From: Stenotrophomonas acidaminiphila
GTDB lineage: Bacteria; Pseudomonadota; Gammaproteobacteria; Xanthomonadales; Xanthomonadaceae
Length of the DNA stretch: 64,000 nucleotides
Assembly: GCF_001431595.1 (NCBI RefSeq)
Contig: NZ_LDJO01000024.1
Location: 1 to 64,000 of the forward strand
Reading direction: 5' to 3'
Under the pieces are notes generated by a model. That model ran no database searches, was not told where the DNA came from, and saw only the letters and a program-made list of their open reading frames with translations. Numbering within the stretch: position 1 is the stretch's first letter; each line of letters opens with the position of its first letter. Shown here one piece after another: positions 52,901 through 62,061 of the stretch. The translations under genes and the position numbers were made by a program.

Positions 52901-55900
52901 TTACTCCCGCACGGACGCCGCCCCGGCCGCCGGCAGCGGCGCCAGCCCGCGCGCGCGCCGCACCAGGCGCGCGGTTCCCGTGCGCAGGTCGTCGAGGATG
53001 GCGTAGATGGTCGGCAGGAACAGCAGGCTGACCACGGTCGAGAACGCCAGGCCGCCGGCAATGGCGCGTGCCATCGGGTAGTACGGCGGCATGCCGTCGG
53101 CGGTCTTGGTGTTCAGCGCGATCGGGATCATCGCCAGGATCGCGGTGCCCATCGTCATCATGATCGGGCGCAGGCGCTCGCGACTGCCTTCCACCAGCGC
53201 GTCGGTACGTGCCATGCCGCGCCGGCGCAGGTTGTTGATGTGCTCGATCATCACGATGCCGTTGTTGACCACCACGCCCATCAGCACCAGGATGCCGATC
53301 ACCGCCATGATGTTCATCTCGGTGCCGGTGAGCCAGAACAGCCAGTACACGCCGAAGATCGAGAACAGCACGCATGACATGATCGCCGCCGGGAACAGCA
53401 GCGACTCGAACACCGCGGCCATGATCACCACCATCAGGATCAGCGCGATGAAGATGCTGTTCACCATCTGCTGCATGCCATCGAAGTTGATGTTGAAACC
53501 GGCGCCGGCGAAGGTATAGCCGTAGCCGGGCGGGAACTGCACGCCTTCCAGCGTGGTCTCCACCGACTTGCGCGCCTGGTCCATCGGCACGTCCTTGGCC
53601 AGCCCCGCCTCGATCCGCAGCATGGTCTGCCGGTTCAGCCGCTGGATCGAACTGGCCGCCGGGTTGACGCTCACGTCGACCATCGCCAGCAGCGGTACTT
53701 CCTTGCCGCCGGCAGTGCGCACCATGAACGACGACAGGTCCTCGATGCCATAGCTCTCAGAGCCGGCGAAGCGCACGTTGACCGGGATCTCGACGTCGTC
53801 GCGGTGGAAGTCGCGCAGCGAGGAGCCGCGCAGCGCCATGCCGACGAACTGCGCCACCTGCTGTGCGCTGAAGCCGTATGCGGCGGCGCGCTCACGGTCC
53901 ACCCGCACCGCCAGTTCGGTGTTGGCGTCGCCGGTATCCACGCGCACGTCGCGCAGCTTCGGGTCGCGTGCCAGTATCGGCAGGATGTCGTCGGCCAGTT
54001 CCTTCAGCGTCTGGGTCGAATCGCCCACCAGGCTGAAGCGGATGCCCTGCCCGTCGCTGCCCATGCCACCGGGCCAGCCGATGCCGATCTTGGCGCGCGC
54101 CGACTGCGGCAGCCCCTTGCGCACCTCCTCCTTGATCTTCTCGCTCAGCGCCGGGTCCTCGGTGTCCAGGAACAGGCGCGTCTGCGCCCAGCCCTGCTCG
54201 CTGTAACGGCTGAACACGCGTTCGACGTGGAATTCCTTGCGGTGCGCATTGACGAACGCCTCCACCCGCGCCACTTCCCGGCCCATCTCCTCCTTGGAGT
54301 AGGCGCCGCGCCACTGGTAGAAGATGTTGATCTCGCTCGGATCGCCGTCGTCGCCGCCACCGGTGGTATGCGTCATCGGATACACACTGGCCAGGGAAAT
54401 GGCGAGGATGCCGCCCACCGCCCAGCCGCGGTGCTGCAGCGTCCAGCGCAGCGCGCGCGCATAGCGTTCCTGCATCCGGTTGATCAGCGGCGACTTCAGC
54501 GCCGGCGGGGTCTTCATCCGCGCCGACAACATCGGGATCAGGCTCACCGCCACCAGCCACGAGGCCAGCAGCGAGACCGAGATCGTCACCGCCAGCTGCG
54601 ACAGGTAGATGGTGATGATGTTCTTCTCGCCGAACATCATCGGCAGGAACACCACGCAGTGGCACAGGGTGCCGGCCGACAGCGCGATGGCCACGTGGCG
54701 GGTACCGATGATCGAGGCCAGCGAGGGTTGGTCGGGGTACTTCTCGCGCTCCTGGTAGATGCTCTCGACCACCACCACCGCGTTGTCCACCAGCATGCCC
54801 ACCGCCAGCAGCAGGCCCATCATCGAGATGATGTTCATGGTGATGCCGGCGAAGTACATGAACCCCAGGGTCATGATGAAGCAGATCGGGATGGCCAGCG
54901 AAACCATCAGCGTCGACGGCCAGTGGCGCAGGAAGGCGTACAGCACGATCACCGACAGCAGCAGGCCGATCGCGCCGGCCTCGGCCAGCGCCAGCAGCGA
55001 ACTGGTGACCGCCTGTCCCTGGTCGTCGGTGACTTCGATGCCGACGCCGCGCATCGCCGGGTCTTCCTGCAGCCGCTCGATCTCCGCGCGCACCGCGCGC
55101 GAGAGATCCACCAGGTTGGCCGAGCGCTCCTTGTACACGTCGACGCCGACGCTGGGCCTGCCCTCCATCTGCCGCACGTAGTTCATGCGCTGCGGCTGCA
55201 GGCTGACTTCGGCGATATCCGACAGCCGGGTGCCGCGCTTGTCGACCGGCAGGTTGCGCAGCGCCTGCAGTTCCAGCAGCTCGCCGCGCGGCTGCACGCG
55301 CAGGCGCCGGCCGGCCTCGGTGATCTGCCCGGCCGACACCGAGAAGTTGGCCGCCTGCAGCTTCTGCACCAGTTCGTTGAGCGCCACGCCATGCGCGCTC
55401 AGCCGGTCCTTGTCCAGCGCCACCAGCACTTCCTGCTTGGCGACACCCTCGACCTCGACCCGGGCCACCCCGGGCAGGCGTTCCAGGCGCTGCTTGATGC
55501 TGCGCTCGATCAGGTCCGCGCGCGCGGTCAGGTCCTCGTCGCTGGTCAGGCGCAGGCTCATCGCCTCGCGGTCGCTGGTGCTCCAGCGCTGCACGTAGTA
55601 GCGGCGGAAATCGTCCGGCAACTGGTCGCGCACCGCATCGATGCGCTCGCGCGCCTCGGACGCGGCCATGGCGATATCGCGGTTCCAGTCGCTGAATTCG
55701 ACCTGGATCTGCCCGCCCTCGGCATTGGCGCGGGCGTTCATCGACTTGATGCCAGGCATCGTGGCGATGGCTTCCTCGACCGGCCGCAGCAGGTTGCGCT
55801 CCACTTCCTCCGGCGTCGACCCCGGGTACGGCAGCGACACGAAGAAGAAGGGGATGGTGGCTTCCGGCTCGGCCTCCAGCGGCAGCCGGAAGGCGGCGAT

Positions 55901-55978
55901 CAGGCCGATCGCCACCATCGACACGAACAGCATGATGGTGGTGACGGGGCGGCGGATGGACAGCTCGGTGATGTTCAT
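52901..55978 (-). CDS. RND efflux permease subunit (second pump of the operon)
   Basis: The 1025-residue inner-membrane pump has 12 predicted helices and two large periplasmic loops, as in AcrB/MdtB-like HAE transporters. The proton-relay motif in helix 4 reads GMLVDNAVVVVES (about residue 395-407), with Asn where classic pumps have a second Asp. Other motifs: RRPVTTIMLFVSMVAIGLIA near the start and GVVVNNGIVMIEHINNLRRRG in helix 10-11. It follows the first pump by five bases. Confidence 0.93.
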   Translation of the reverse strand: MNITELSIRRPVTTIMLFVSMVAIGLIAAFRLPLEAEPEATIPFFFVSLPYPGSTPEEVERNLLRPVEEAIATMPGIKSMNARANAEGGQIQVEFSDWNRDIAMAASEARERIDAVRDQLPDDFRRYYVQRWSTSDREAMSLRLTSDEDLTARADLIERSIKQRLERLPGVARVEVEGVAKQEVLVALDKDRLSAHGVALNELVQKLQAANFSVSAGQITEAGRRLRVQPRGELLELQALRNLPVDKRGTRLSDIAEVSLQPQRMNYVRQMEGRPSVGVDVYKERSANLVDLSRAVRAEIERLQEDPAMRGVGIEVTDDQGQAVTSSLLALAEAGAIGLLLSVIVLYAFLRHWPSTLMVSLAIPICFIMTLGFMYFAGITMNIISMMGLLLAVGMLVDNAVVVVESIYQEREKYPDQPSLASIIGTRHVAIALSAGTLCHCVVFLPMMFGEKNIITIYLSQLAVTISVSLLASWLVAVSLIPMLSARMKTPPALKSPLINRMQERYARALRWTLQHRGWAVGGILAISLASVYPMTHTTGGGDDGDPSEINIFYQWRGAYSKEEMGREVARVEAFVNAHRKEFHVERVFSRYSEQGWAQTRLFLDTEDPALSEKIKEEVRKGLPQSARAKIGIGWPGGMGSDGQGIRFSLVGDSTQTLKELADDILPILARDPKLRDVRVDTGDANTELAVRVDRERAAAYGFSAQQVAQFVGMALRGSSLRDFHRDDVEIPVNVRFAGSESYGIEDLSSFMVRTAGGKEVPLLAMVDVSVNPAASSIQRLNRQTMLRIEAGLAKDVPMDQARKSVETTLEGVQFPPGYGYTFAGAGFNINFDGMQQMVNSIFIALILMVVIMAAVFESLLFPAAIMSCVLFSIFGVYWLFWLTGTEMNIMAVIGILVLMGVVVNNGIVMIEHINNLRRRGMARTDALVEGSRERLRPIMMTMGTAILAMIPIALNTKTADGMPPYYPMARAIAGGLAFSTVVSLLFLPTIYAILDDLRTGTARLVRRARGLAPLPAAGAASVRE

Positions 55979-55983
55979 CCGTA

Positions 55984-58900
55984 TCAGCCCTTCAGCCCGT
56001 CGCCGCCGGCGCTGCCTTCACCCAGCGCGTCATGCTCGTGCGCCAGCACCTGCTCGACCTGCTGTGCCTGCTGCCGCGCACGGCGGCCACGCTCGGCATA
56101 GAACGCGTCGGCCTTGCGGTCCAGCAGGTCGTACACCACCGGGATCACCAGCAGCGTCAACAGGGTCGAGACCAGCAGGCCGCCGATCACGGTGATCGCC
56201 ATCGGCGAGCGCACCTCCGCGCCTTCGCCGAAGGCCAGCGCCAGCGGCAGGAAGCCGAACACCGCGCACAGCGTGGTCATCATGATCGGGCGCAGGCGCG
56301 AGCGCGCGCCCTCCACCAGCGCCTGGCGCTTCGCCACGCCTTCCTCGCGCAGCTGGTTGACCTTGTCTATCAGGATGATGGCGTTCTTCACCACCAGACC
56401 GACCAGCAGGATCAGGCCGATGAACACCACCACCGACACCGGCGAGCGCGACAGCAGCAGCGCCGCGACCGCGCCGACCAGCGCCAGCGGGATGGTGAAC
56501 AGGATGACGAACGGGTGCAGCAGCGATTCGAACTGCGATGCCATCACCAGGTACACAAGGAACACCGCCAGGGCGAAGGCGAACAGCAGCGAGCGGATCG
56601 ATTCGCCCAGCTCCTGGCCCTGCCCGCCGATGTGCATGCCGACATCGGTGCCCAGCGGGTTGTCGGCCACCATCTTCTGCACTTCGGTGATCGCCGTGCC
56701 CAGGTCGATGCCGCGCAGGTTGGCCGAGACGATCGCCACCCGGCGCAGGTCGGCGCGGTGGATCTCGCTGGGCCCGGTGGTTGCCACCACTTCGGCCACG
56801 GACGACAGCTCAACCGGCTTGCCACCGGTCGGGTGCACGATCAGGCGGCGGATGTCCTCGACCGAGGAGCGCTCGGATTCCTGCACGCGCACCAGCACGT
56901 CGATCTTGCGGTCGCGGAAGCTGTAGCGGGTGGCGACGTTGCCGCGCACCTTGTTGACCACCGCATCGGCGATCTGGCGCGTGGTCAGGCCCAGCGCCGC
57001 GGCGCGGTCCTGGTCGAACACCACCTGGATTTCCGGGAAGCCCTGCTCGACCGTCGACTTGACGTCCGCGTAGTGCGGATTCTGCCGCAGCATGCCGGCC
57101 AGGCGGTTGCCGGCCACCCGGATCGCGTCCAGCGTATTGCCCTCGATCTCGATCTCCAGCGGCGGCGACAGCGCGAACAGCTCCGGGCGCGCGAAATCCA
57201 CCTGCGCGGACGGCCACGCCTTCATGGTCTGGCGCAGCTTCTCGGTCAGCTCCGGCTCGCGCGAGGTGTCGCTCATCACCACCGACAGCTTGCCGATGTT
57301 CTCGCCGCTCTCGGTCGGGCTGGCGTCCAGCCGCGTGCCGGTGCCGGACACGCCGTACAACAGGCGCACGCCGTCCTCGCCGGCATGCTTGCGCTGCACT
57401 TCGCGCACCAGGGCGTCGGTCTGCGCCAGCGGCGTGCCGGGCGGCAGCTTGGCGGTCATCTCGAAGCGGTCCTGCGCCAGCTGCGGGATCAGGTCCACGC
57501 CCAGCATCGGCAACACCGCCAGGGTCAGCGCGAACGCCAGCGCCGCGCCACCGAGTATCGGCCATGGCCGCGCCAGCGCGGCGGGCAGCAGGCGCAGGTA
57601 GGTGCGCTCGGCACGGCCATACGGCGCCATGGCGATGTCGCTGGCCTTGCGCATGACCGGGCTGACCACCGCGGCGATGCCACGGAACATCCGCACCACC
57701 AGCCACGCCGCGGCATAGAAACCATAGCGGACCAGCGCACCGATGCCGCGGCCGGCGAACGCGGCCGGCTTCTGCCAGCGGCGTTCCGGGCGCCACGGCT
57801 GGCGCGGATCCTCGGCCGGGAACTCCAGCGGCGGGCGCCCCTTCAGTGCGCTCAGCATCGGGATCAGCGTCATCGACACCACCAGCGACACCGCGATGGC
57901 GATCGACACGGTCAGCGCCTGGTCGCGGAACAGCTGCCCGGCGATACCCTCGACGAACACCAGCGGCAGGAACACCGCGATCGTGGTCAGGGTCGAGGCG
58001 ACCACCGCCATGAACACTTCGCGGGTGCCCTTGATCGCGGCCTCGAGGATGCCCATGCCGCGTTCGCGCGCCTTGGCGATGGATTCCAGCACCACGATCG
58101 AGTCGTCCACCACCAGGCCGGTGGCCAGCGCCAGGCCGCCGAGCGACATCACGTTCAGGCTCAGGCCGAGCTGGCCCATGAAGAAGAACGTGGCGATGAT
58201 CGAGATCGGCAGCGACAGCGAGATGACGAACGTGCTCCAGCCATCGCGCAGGAACAGGAAGATGATCAGCACCGACAGCAGGCCGCCGATCACCGCATCG
58301 ATCTTGACGTCCTTGATCGCATGGCGGATGAAGACCGACTGGTCCTCCACCGTGGTCATCTCGATGTCCTTGGGCATCTGCTTGCGGATCGCCTCGAGCT
58401 TCTTTTCCAGCGCATCGGCGGTGGATACGGTGTTGGCGTCGCCTTCCTTGTAGATGGCCAGCTCGACGGCCTCGTGCCCGCCGGCGCGGATCACCGCCTC
58501 GCGCTCCTTGTAGCCCTGGCGCACGTCGGCCACGTCCTTCAGGCGTACCGGCGAGGTGCCGCCGCCACTGCCATCGCTGCGAAGCGCGGCGATCACGTTC
58601 GGATCGCGGCTGCCGAGGATGGCGGTCATAAGCTGGCGGTTCTCACCGGCCGAGGAGGCCCCCGAGCCGGCGGCGGTATTGAGCAGCATCTCGCGCATCT
58701 GCTCGACCGTGGCGAACTGGTTGACGGTACGCACCAGGTAACGCTGCGAGCCCTCTTCCAGGCGGCCGCCGGACAGGTTCACGTTCTCCTGCTGCAGGCG
58801 CTGGATCACGCTGTCCAGCGACAGCCCCAGTTGCGCCAGCTTGCGCTGGTCGATATCCACCTGGATCTCGTCCTCCAGGCCGCCGCCGACCTTGACCGCG

Positions 58901-59475
58901 GCCACGCCGCTGACCGGCTCGAGCTTGCGCTTGAGGTCGTCGTCAGCATAACGGCGCAGTTCCATCAGCCGGCGCACCGCGTCGGCGTCGCTGCCACCGT
59001 CCTGCTTCGAGGACAGCGCCAGGCGCATGATCGGCTGGGTCGACGGATTGAAGCGCAGCAGCACCGGCGGCTTGGCCTCCAGCGGCAGCTGCAGCGTCTC
59101 CATCTTGTCGCGCACGTCGAGCCCGGCCTGCTGCATGTCCGTGCCCCAGGCGAACTCCAGGACCACGTCGCTCTGGCCGGTACGCGAGATCGACTTGAGC
59201 TTGCGCAGCCCCTTGACGATGCCCAGCGCTTCTTCGGCCGGCTGCGAGATCAGCGTCTCCACCTCGGCCGGCGCCGCGCCTTCGTAGTCGGTGCGTACGG
59301 TGAGCGTGGGATAACTCAGGTCGGGCAGCAGCTCGACCTTCAGGCTCGACAGCGAGATCAGGCCGAACAGCACCAGGGTAAGCGTCATCATCGCGATGGT
59401 GACGCGGCGGCGGGTGGCGAATTCGATCAGGTCGAAGCCGCCACCGCCGGGAACCGACGGATCACGCGCACTCAT
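55984..59475 (-). CDS. RND efflux permease subunit (first pump of the operon)
   Basis: This 1163-residue pump is longer than usual because of a loop insertion of about 120 residues after helix 6 (region with GRPPLEFPAEDPRQPWRPER). Helix 4 carries the intact proton-relay pair, TGLVVDDSIVVLESI (about residue 450). It overlaps the adaptor gene by four bases (ATGA). Substrates cannot be predicted. The two dissimilar pumps beside one adaptor suggest a heteromeric transporter comparable to MdtBC. Confidence 0.93.
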   Translation of the reverse strand: MSARDPSVPGGGGFDLIEFATRRRVTIAMMTLTLVLFGLISLSSLKVELLPDLSYPTLTVRTDYEGAAPAEVETLISQPAEEALGIVKGLRKLKSISRTGQSDVVLEFAWGTDMQQAGLDVRDKMETLQLPLEAKPPVLLRFNPSTQPIMRLALSSKQDGGSDADAVRRLMELRRYADDDLKRKLEPVSGVAAVKVGGGLEDEIQVDIDQRKLAQLGLSLDSVIQRLQQENVNLSGGRLEEGSQRYLVRTVNQFATVEQMREMLLNTAAGSGASSAGENRQLMTAILGSRDPNVIAALRSDGSGGGTSPVRLKDVADVRQGYKEREAVIRAGGHEAVELAIYKEGDANTVSTADALEKKLEAIRKQMPKDIEMTTVEDQSVFIRHAIKDVKIDAVIGGLLSVLIIFLFLRDGWSTFVISLSLPISIIATFFFMGQLGLSLNVMSLGGLALATGLVVDDSIVVLESIAKARERGMGILEAAIKGTREVFMAVVASTLTTIAVFLPLVFVEGIAGQLFRDQALTVSIAIAVSLVVSMTLIPMLSALKGRPPLEFPAEDPRQPWRPERRWQKPAAFAGRGIGALVRYGFYAAAWLVVRMFRGIAAVVSPVMRKASDIAMAPYGRAERTYLRLLPAALARPWPILGGAALAFALTLAVLPMLGVDLIPQLAQDRFEMTAKLPPGTPLAQTDALVREVQRKHAGEDGVRLLYGVSGTGTRLDASPTESGENIGKLSVVMSDTSREPELTEKLRQTMKAWPSAQVDFARPELFALSPPLEIEIEGNTLDAIRVAGNRLAGMLRQNPHYADVKSTVEQGFPEIQVVFDQDRAAALGLTTRQIADAVVNKVRGNVATRYSFRDRKIDVLVRVQESERSSVEDIRRLIVHPTGGKPVELSSVAEVVATTGPSEIHRADLRRVAIVSANLRGIDLGTAITEVQKMVADNPLGTDVGMHIGGQGQELGESIRSLLFAFALAVFLVYLVMASQFESLLHPFVILFTIPLALVGAVAALLLSRSPVSVVVFIGLILLVGLVVKNAIILIDKVNQLREEGVAKRQALVEGARSRLRPIMMTTLCAVFGFLPLALAFGEGAEVRSPMAITVIGGLLVSTLLTLLVIPVVYDLLDRKADAFYAERGRRARQQAQQVEQVLAHEHDALGEGSAGGDGLKG

Positions 59476-60611
59476 TGCTTGGCCGCCTGTGCGGCCGGCG
59501 CCTTGGCGGGAGCGGCGGTGGCGACCGCCTTTTCCTTGCCGATCACCTGCACCGCGCTGCCCTCGCGCAGTGCCGCCTTGCCGGCCACGACCACTTCCTC
59601 GCCGGGCTGCAGGCCTTCGCGCACCTCGATCCAGCCGGCATCGTCGTAGCCGAGCTTGAGCCGGGTGCGCATCGCCTTGCCGTCGCGCACCACGTAAACG
59701 GCGGGCTCGCCACCGTCCTCGAGCAGCGCGGTGCGCGGCACCACCAGCGCATCGGCGCGCTGGTCGTAGTTGATGCTCAGGCGGCTGAACATACCCGCCT
59801 GCAGGTCGCTCTCACCCGAGAACGAAGCCACCACGCGGAACGTGCCGGTACCGGTGTCCACCACCGGCGACACGCGGTCCACGACACCACCGAACGTGCG
59901 CCCCGGCAACGCGTCGGCGACCAGCTCCACCGCCTGTCCCGGCTTGAGCTTGGCGATCTCGCGCTCGGGCACGTTGAGCGTGGCTTCCAGCTTGCCGGCA
60001 TCGACGATGCGGATGATCGGCGAATTGATCTGCACGAAATTACCCGGCTTGATGTCACGCGAGGCGACCACGCCGGAAATCGGCGCCACCACCGTGGTGT
60101 AGGACAGCTCCAGTGCCGTCATGCGGTACTGCGCGCGCGCGTTTTCCAGATCGAAGCGCAGCTGGTCGATGTCGGCGGCACTGACCAGCTGCTGCTGGAC
60201 CAGCTTCTGCGCGCGCTGGTAGCTGTTTTCCAGTTTGCGCATCTGCGCTTCGCTCTGCGCAACGGCCAGGCGCGCGCGATCCGGGTCCAGCCGTACCAGC
60301 GGCTGCCCGGCGCTGACGTGCTGGCCTTCCTCGACCATCACCGCCAGCGCCACGCCCGAGGTCTTGGCGACCACCTGCGACTCGGCGCGCGGCTCAAGCG
60401 AGGCGGTACCGGTGTAACTGGCGGCGATGGCGCGGCGTGCCGCCTTGGCCACTTCGACCGGGACCGCATCGCTTGCCTTCTGCTCTTCCTTGGGCTTGTC
60501 CTTGGCGCCCTCGCCGTCGGCCTTGCAGCCGCCCAGCAGCAGCACCGTGGTAACGAGGAGAGCGGCGGCGCAGCGTCCGGTGCGGCCGTACGGAGTAAGG
60601 AATGGCGACAT
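59472..60611 (-). CDS. RND efflux periplasmic adaptor (membrane fusion lipoprotein)
   Basis: The 379-residue protein has a lipoprotein signal (AAALLVTTVLLLGGCKADG), a split lipoyl/barrel-sandwich domain, an alpha-hairpin and a beta-barrel domain (VEEGQHVSAGQPLVRLDPDR, TTVVAPISGVVASRD, GTFRVVASFSGE). It would join the two RND pumps to an outer-membrane TolC-type channel, which is not encoded here. The start at 60611 follows AGGGA; the longer open frame would add residues without homology. Confidence 0.92.
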   Translation of the reverse strand: MSPFLTPYGRTGRCAAALLVTTVLLLGGCKADGEGAKDKPKEEQKASDAVPVEVAKAARRAIAASYTGTASLEPRAESQVVAKTSGVALAVMVEEGQHVSAGQPLVRLDPDRARLAVAQSEAQMRKLENSYQRAQKLVQQQLVSAADIDQLRFDLENARAQYRMTALELSYTTVVAPISGVVASRDIKPGNFVQINSPIIRIVDAGKLEATLNVPEREIAKLKPGQAVELVADALPGRTFGGVVDRVSPVVDTGTGTFRVVASFSGESDLQAGMFSRLSINYDQRADALVVPRTALLEDGGEPAVYVVRDGKAMRTRLKLGYDDAGWIEVREGLQPGEEVVVAGKAALREGSAVQVIGKEKAVATAAPAKAPAAQAAKQ

Positions 60612-60816
60612 CGTGGGGTCCCTGGAGATGCAGTGGCTGGTGTTGTAGCAAAGTATTGCACCACCCCACAACGACACCATGCCCCAAAGGTCATGCATGC
60701 ATACCGCACCGCAGCATTCATGAATGGTTCCGAACCGGTGAATACGCGGGCTATACTCGGCCCGTTCCGTGTCCCCACGGCGGAACGAACAGACCCGCAT
60801 ACCGGACAAGGAAACC
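60612..60816. promoter_or_regulatory. Divergent promoter region of efflux operon and cytochrome genes
   Basis: This 205-bp gap separates the divergent adaptor and cytochrome genes and must contain both promoters. No clear operator palindrome or regulator gene is seen nearby. Confidence 0.4.
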
Positions 60817-61227
60817 ATGCGCTCGCAGCCGTTTGCCGTATGTCTCGCCCTGGCTCTGGCCCTGCCCTTCGGGGCCGCCGCACAAGCCGACCCGCAGCAG
60901 TCTGAACCTTCCGCTCCCGCTCCCGCGCCTGCTTCGGCCCCCGCTGCTGCGCCTGCCGCCGCGGCGCCGTCGGCCGCAGGCAATGCCGAAGCCGGTCGTA
61001 CCCTGGCCTACACCTGCCAGGGGTGCCATGGCATCACCGGCTACAAGAACGCCTACCCGAGCTACCGCGTGCCCAAGATCGGCGGGCAGTCGGCGCAGTA
61101 TCTGGCCCAGGCGTTGACCGAATACCGCGAAGGCAAGCGCAAGCATCCGACCATGCAGGCGCAATCGATGAGCTTCAGCACGCAGGAAATCGCTGATCTC
61201 GCCGCCTACCTGTCCACTCTCAAGTAA
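60817..61227 (+). CDS. Secreted c-type cytochrome (c4/c553-like)
   Basis: The 136-residue protein has a signal peptide (SQPFAVCLALALALPFGAAA), a Pro/Ala-rich linker of about 35 residues and a single heme-binding motif CQGCH at about residue 67, with an axial Met near SMSF. It probably carries electrons in the periplasm. AAGGAA precedes the ATG. The next cytochrome starts nine bases after its stop, making an operon. Confidence 0.88.
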   Translation: MRSQPFAVCLALALALPFGAAAQADPQQSEPSAPAPAPASAPAAAPAAAAPSAAGNAEAGRTLAYTCQGCHGITGYKNAYPSYRVPKIGGQSAQYLAQALTEYREGKRKHPTMQAQSMSFSTQEIADLAAYLSTLK

Positions 61228-61236
61228 GCACCGCTC

Positions 61237-61698
61237 ATGTCGAAAGCCAAGCACGCTTCGCGTCTCGCCATCGCACTGTTCGCTGCCTGCGCCGTGGCCG
61301 CCTGTACCCAGTCGGAGGTGGAGTCCAGCGGCAAGTCCGCCGCCGACCCCGGCCATGCCAGTGGCGAACACGGTTCCAGCTCTTCGGCCGGCCTGCCGCA
61401 GGGGCGCATCGCCGCCGGCGAGCAGCTGGCCAACAGCAAGGGCAAGGCCACCGGCCAGAGTTGCATCGACTGCCACGGCGCCGATGGCAACGCCCCGATC
61501 GATCCGGGCTATCCACGGCTCGGCGGCCAGTATGGCGACTACCTCGCCCACGCCCTGCAGGCCTATCGCAGCGGCGACCGCGAGCACATGTTGATGTCGC
61601 CGCAGGCGGCCGGCCTGAGCGACCAGGACATCTCCGACCTGGCGGCCTACTTCGGCTCGCGCCCAAGCCAGCTGCGCGATCTGCACGGCCTCAAGTAG
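61237..61698 (+). CDS. Lipoprotein c-type cytochrome
   Basis: The 153-residue protein has a lipoprotein signal (LAIALFAACAVAACTQ, lipobox VAAC), a Ser/Gly-rich spacer and one heme motif CIDCH followed by PRLGGQYGDYLAHALQAYRSG, close to cytochrome c553/c4 domains, with a Met in HMLMSP as the likely axial ligand. It is probably tethered to the membrane and exchanges electrons with the first cytochrome. Confidence 0.88.
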   Translation: MSKAKHASRLAIALFAACAVAACTQSEVESSGKSAADPGHASGEHGSSSSAGLPQGRIAAGEQLANSKGKATGQSCIDCHGADGNAPIDPGYPRLGGQYGDYLAHALQAYRSGDREHMLMSPQAAGLSDQDISDLAAYFGSRPSQLRDLHGLK

Positions 61699-62061
61699 CC
61701 GCGGCGCGCCGGCCCACACGTGCCGGCGCCACTGATCCAGGCGGCATGGGTTGGCTGGGCATGAACCGCCCAGCCGGACATGAGTGGCCGATGCATCCCT
61801 CCCGTCGAAGGCGCCCTGCCCTGGTTTCCCCCGCTGGCGGCACTGGCCGGATTCGCCGGTATCCGCGCATGCCCGGAACTGCCCGCCACCCATCCGCCAT
61901 GGGCCGGCCCGACCGCAGTGACCGGACTCCTCGCACCGCTCGCCTGCGGCATGCTGCCGATGCGCATCTGATGCGCACCGTGGCACGCAGCCTGCGACAC
62001 GGCAGGGATCGATAACCATCCACGCCCCGTGGCACAGCGGCACGCGCGCGCTTTCGCGCGC
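61699..62061. other. Intergenic region after the cytochrome pair
   Basis: This 363-base gap lies between convergent genes and contains no convincing ORF. The only clear structure is the palindrome around 62044-62061 (GCGCGC, CTTT, GCGCGC-like), which could end transcription of the 573-residue gene, though no T-run follows. Confidence 0.4.

Noticed and set aside
56032-59649. A 1205-codon + frame rich in His, Arg and Gln
   Set aside because: It is antisense to the RND pump gene; no ribosome site or domain.
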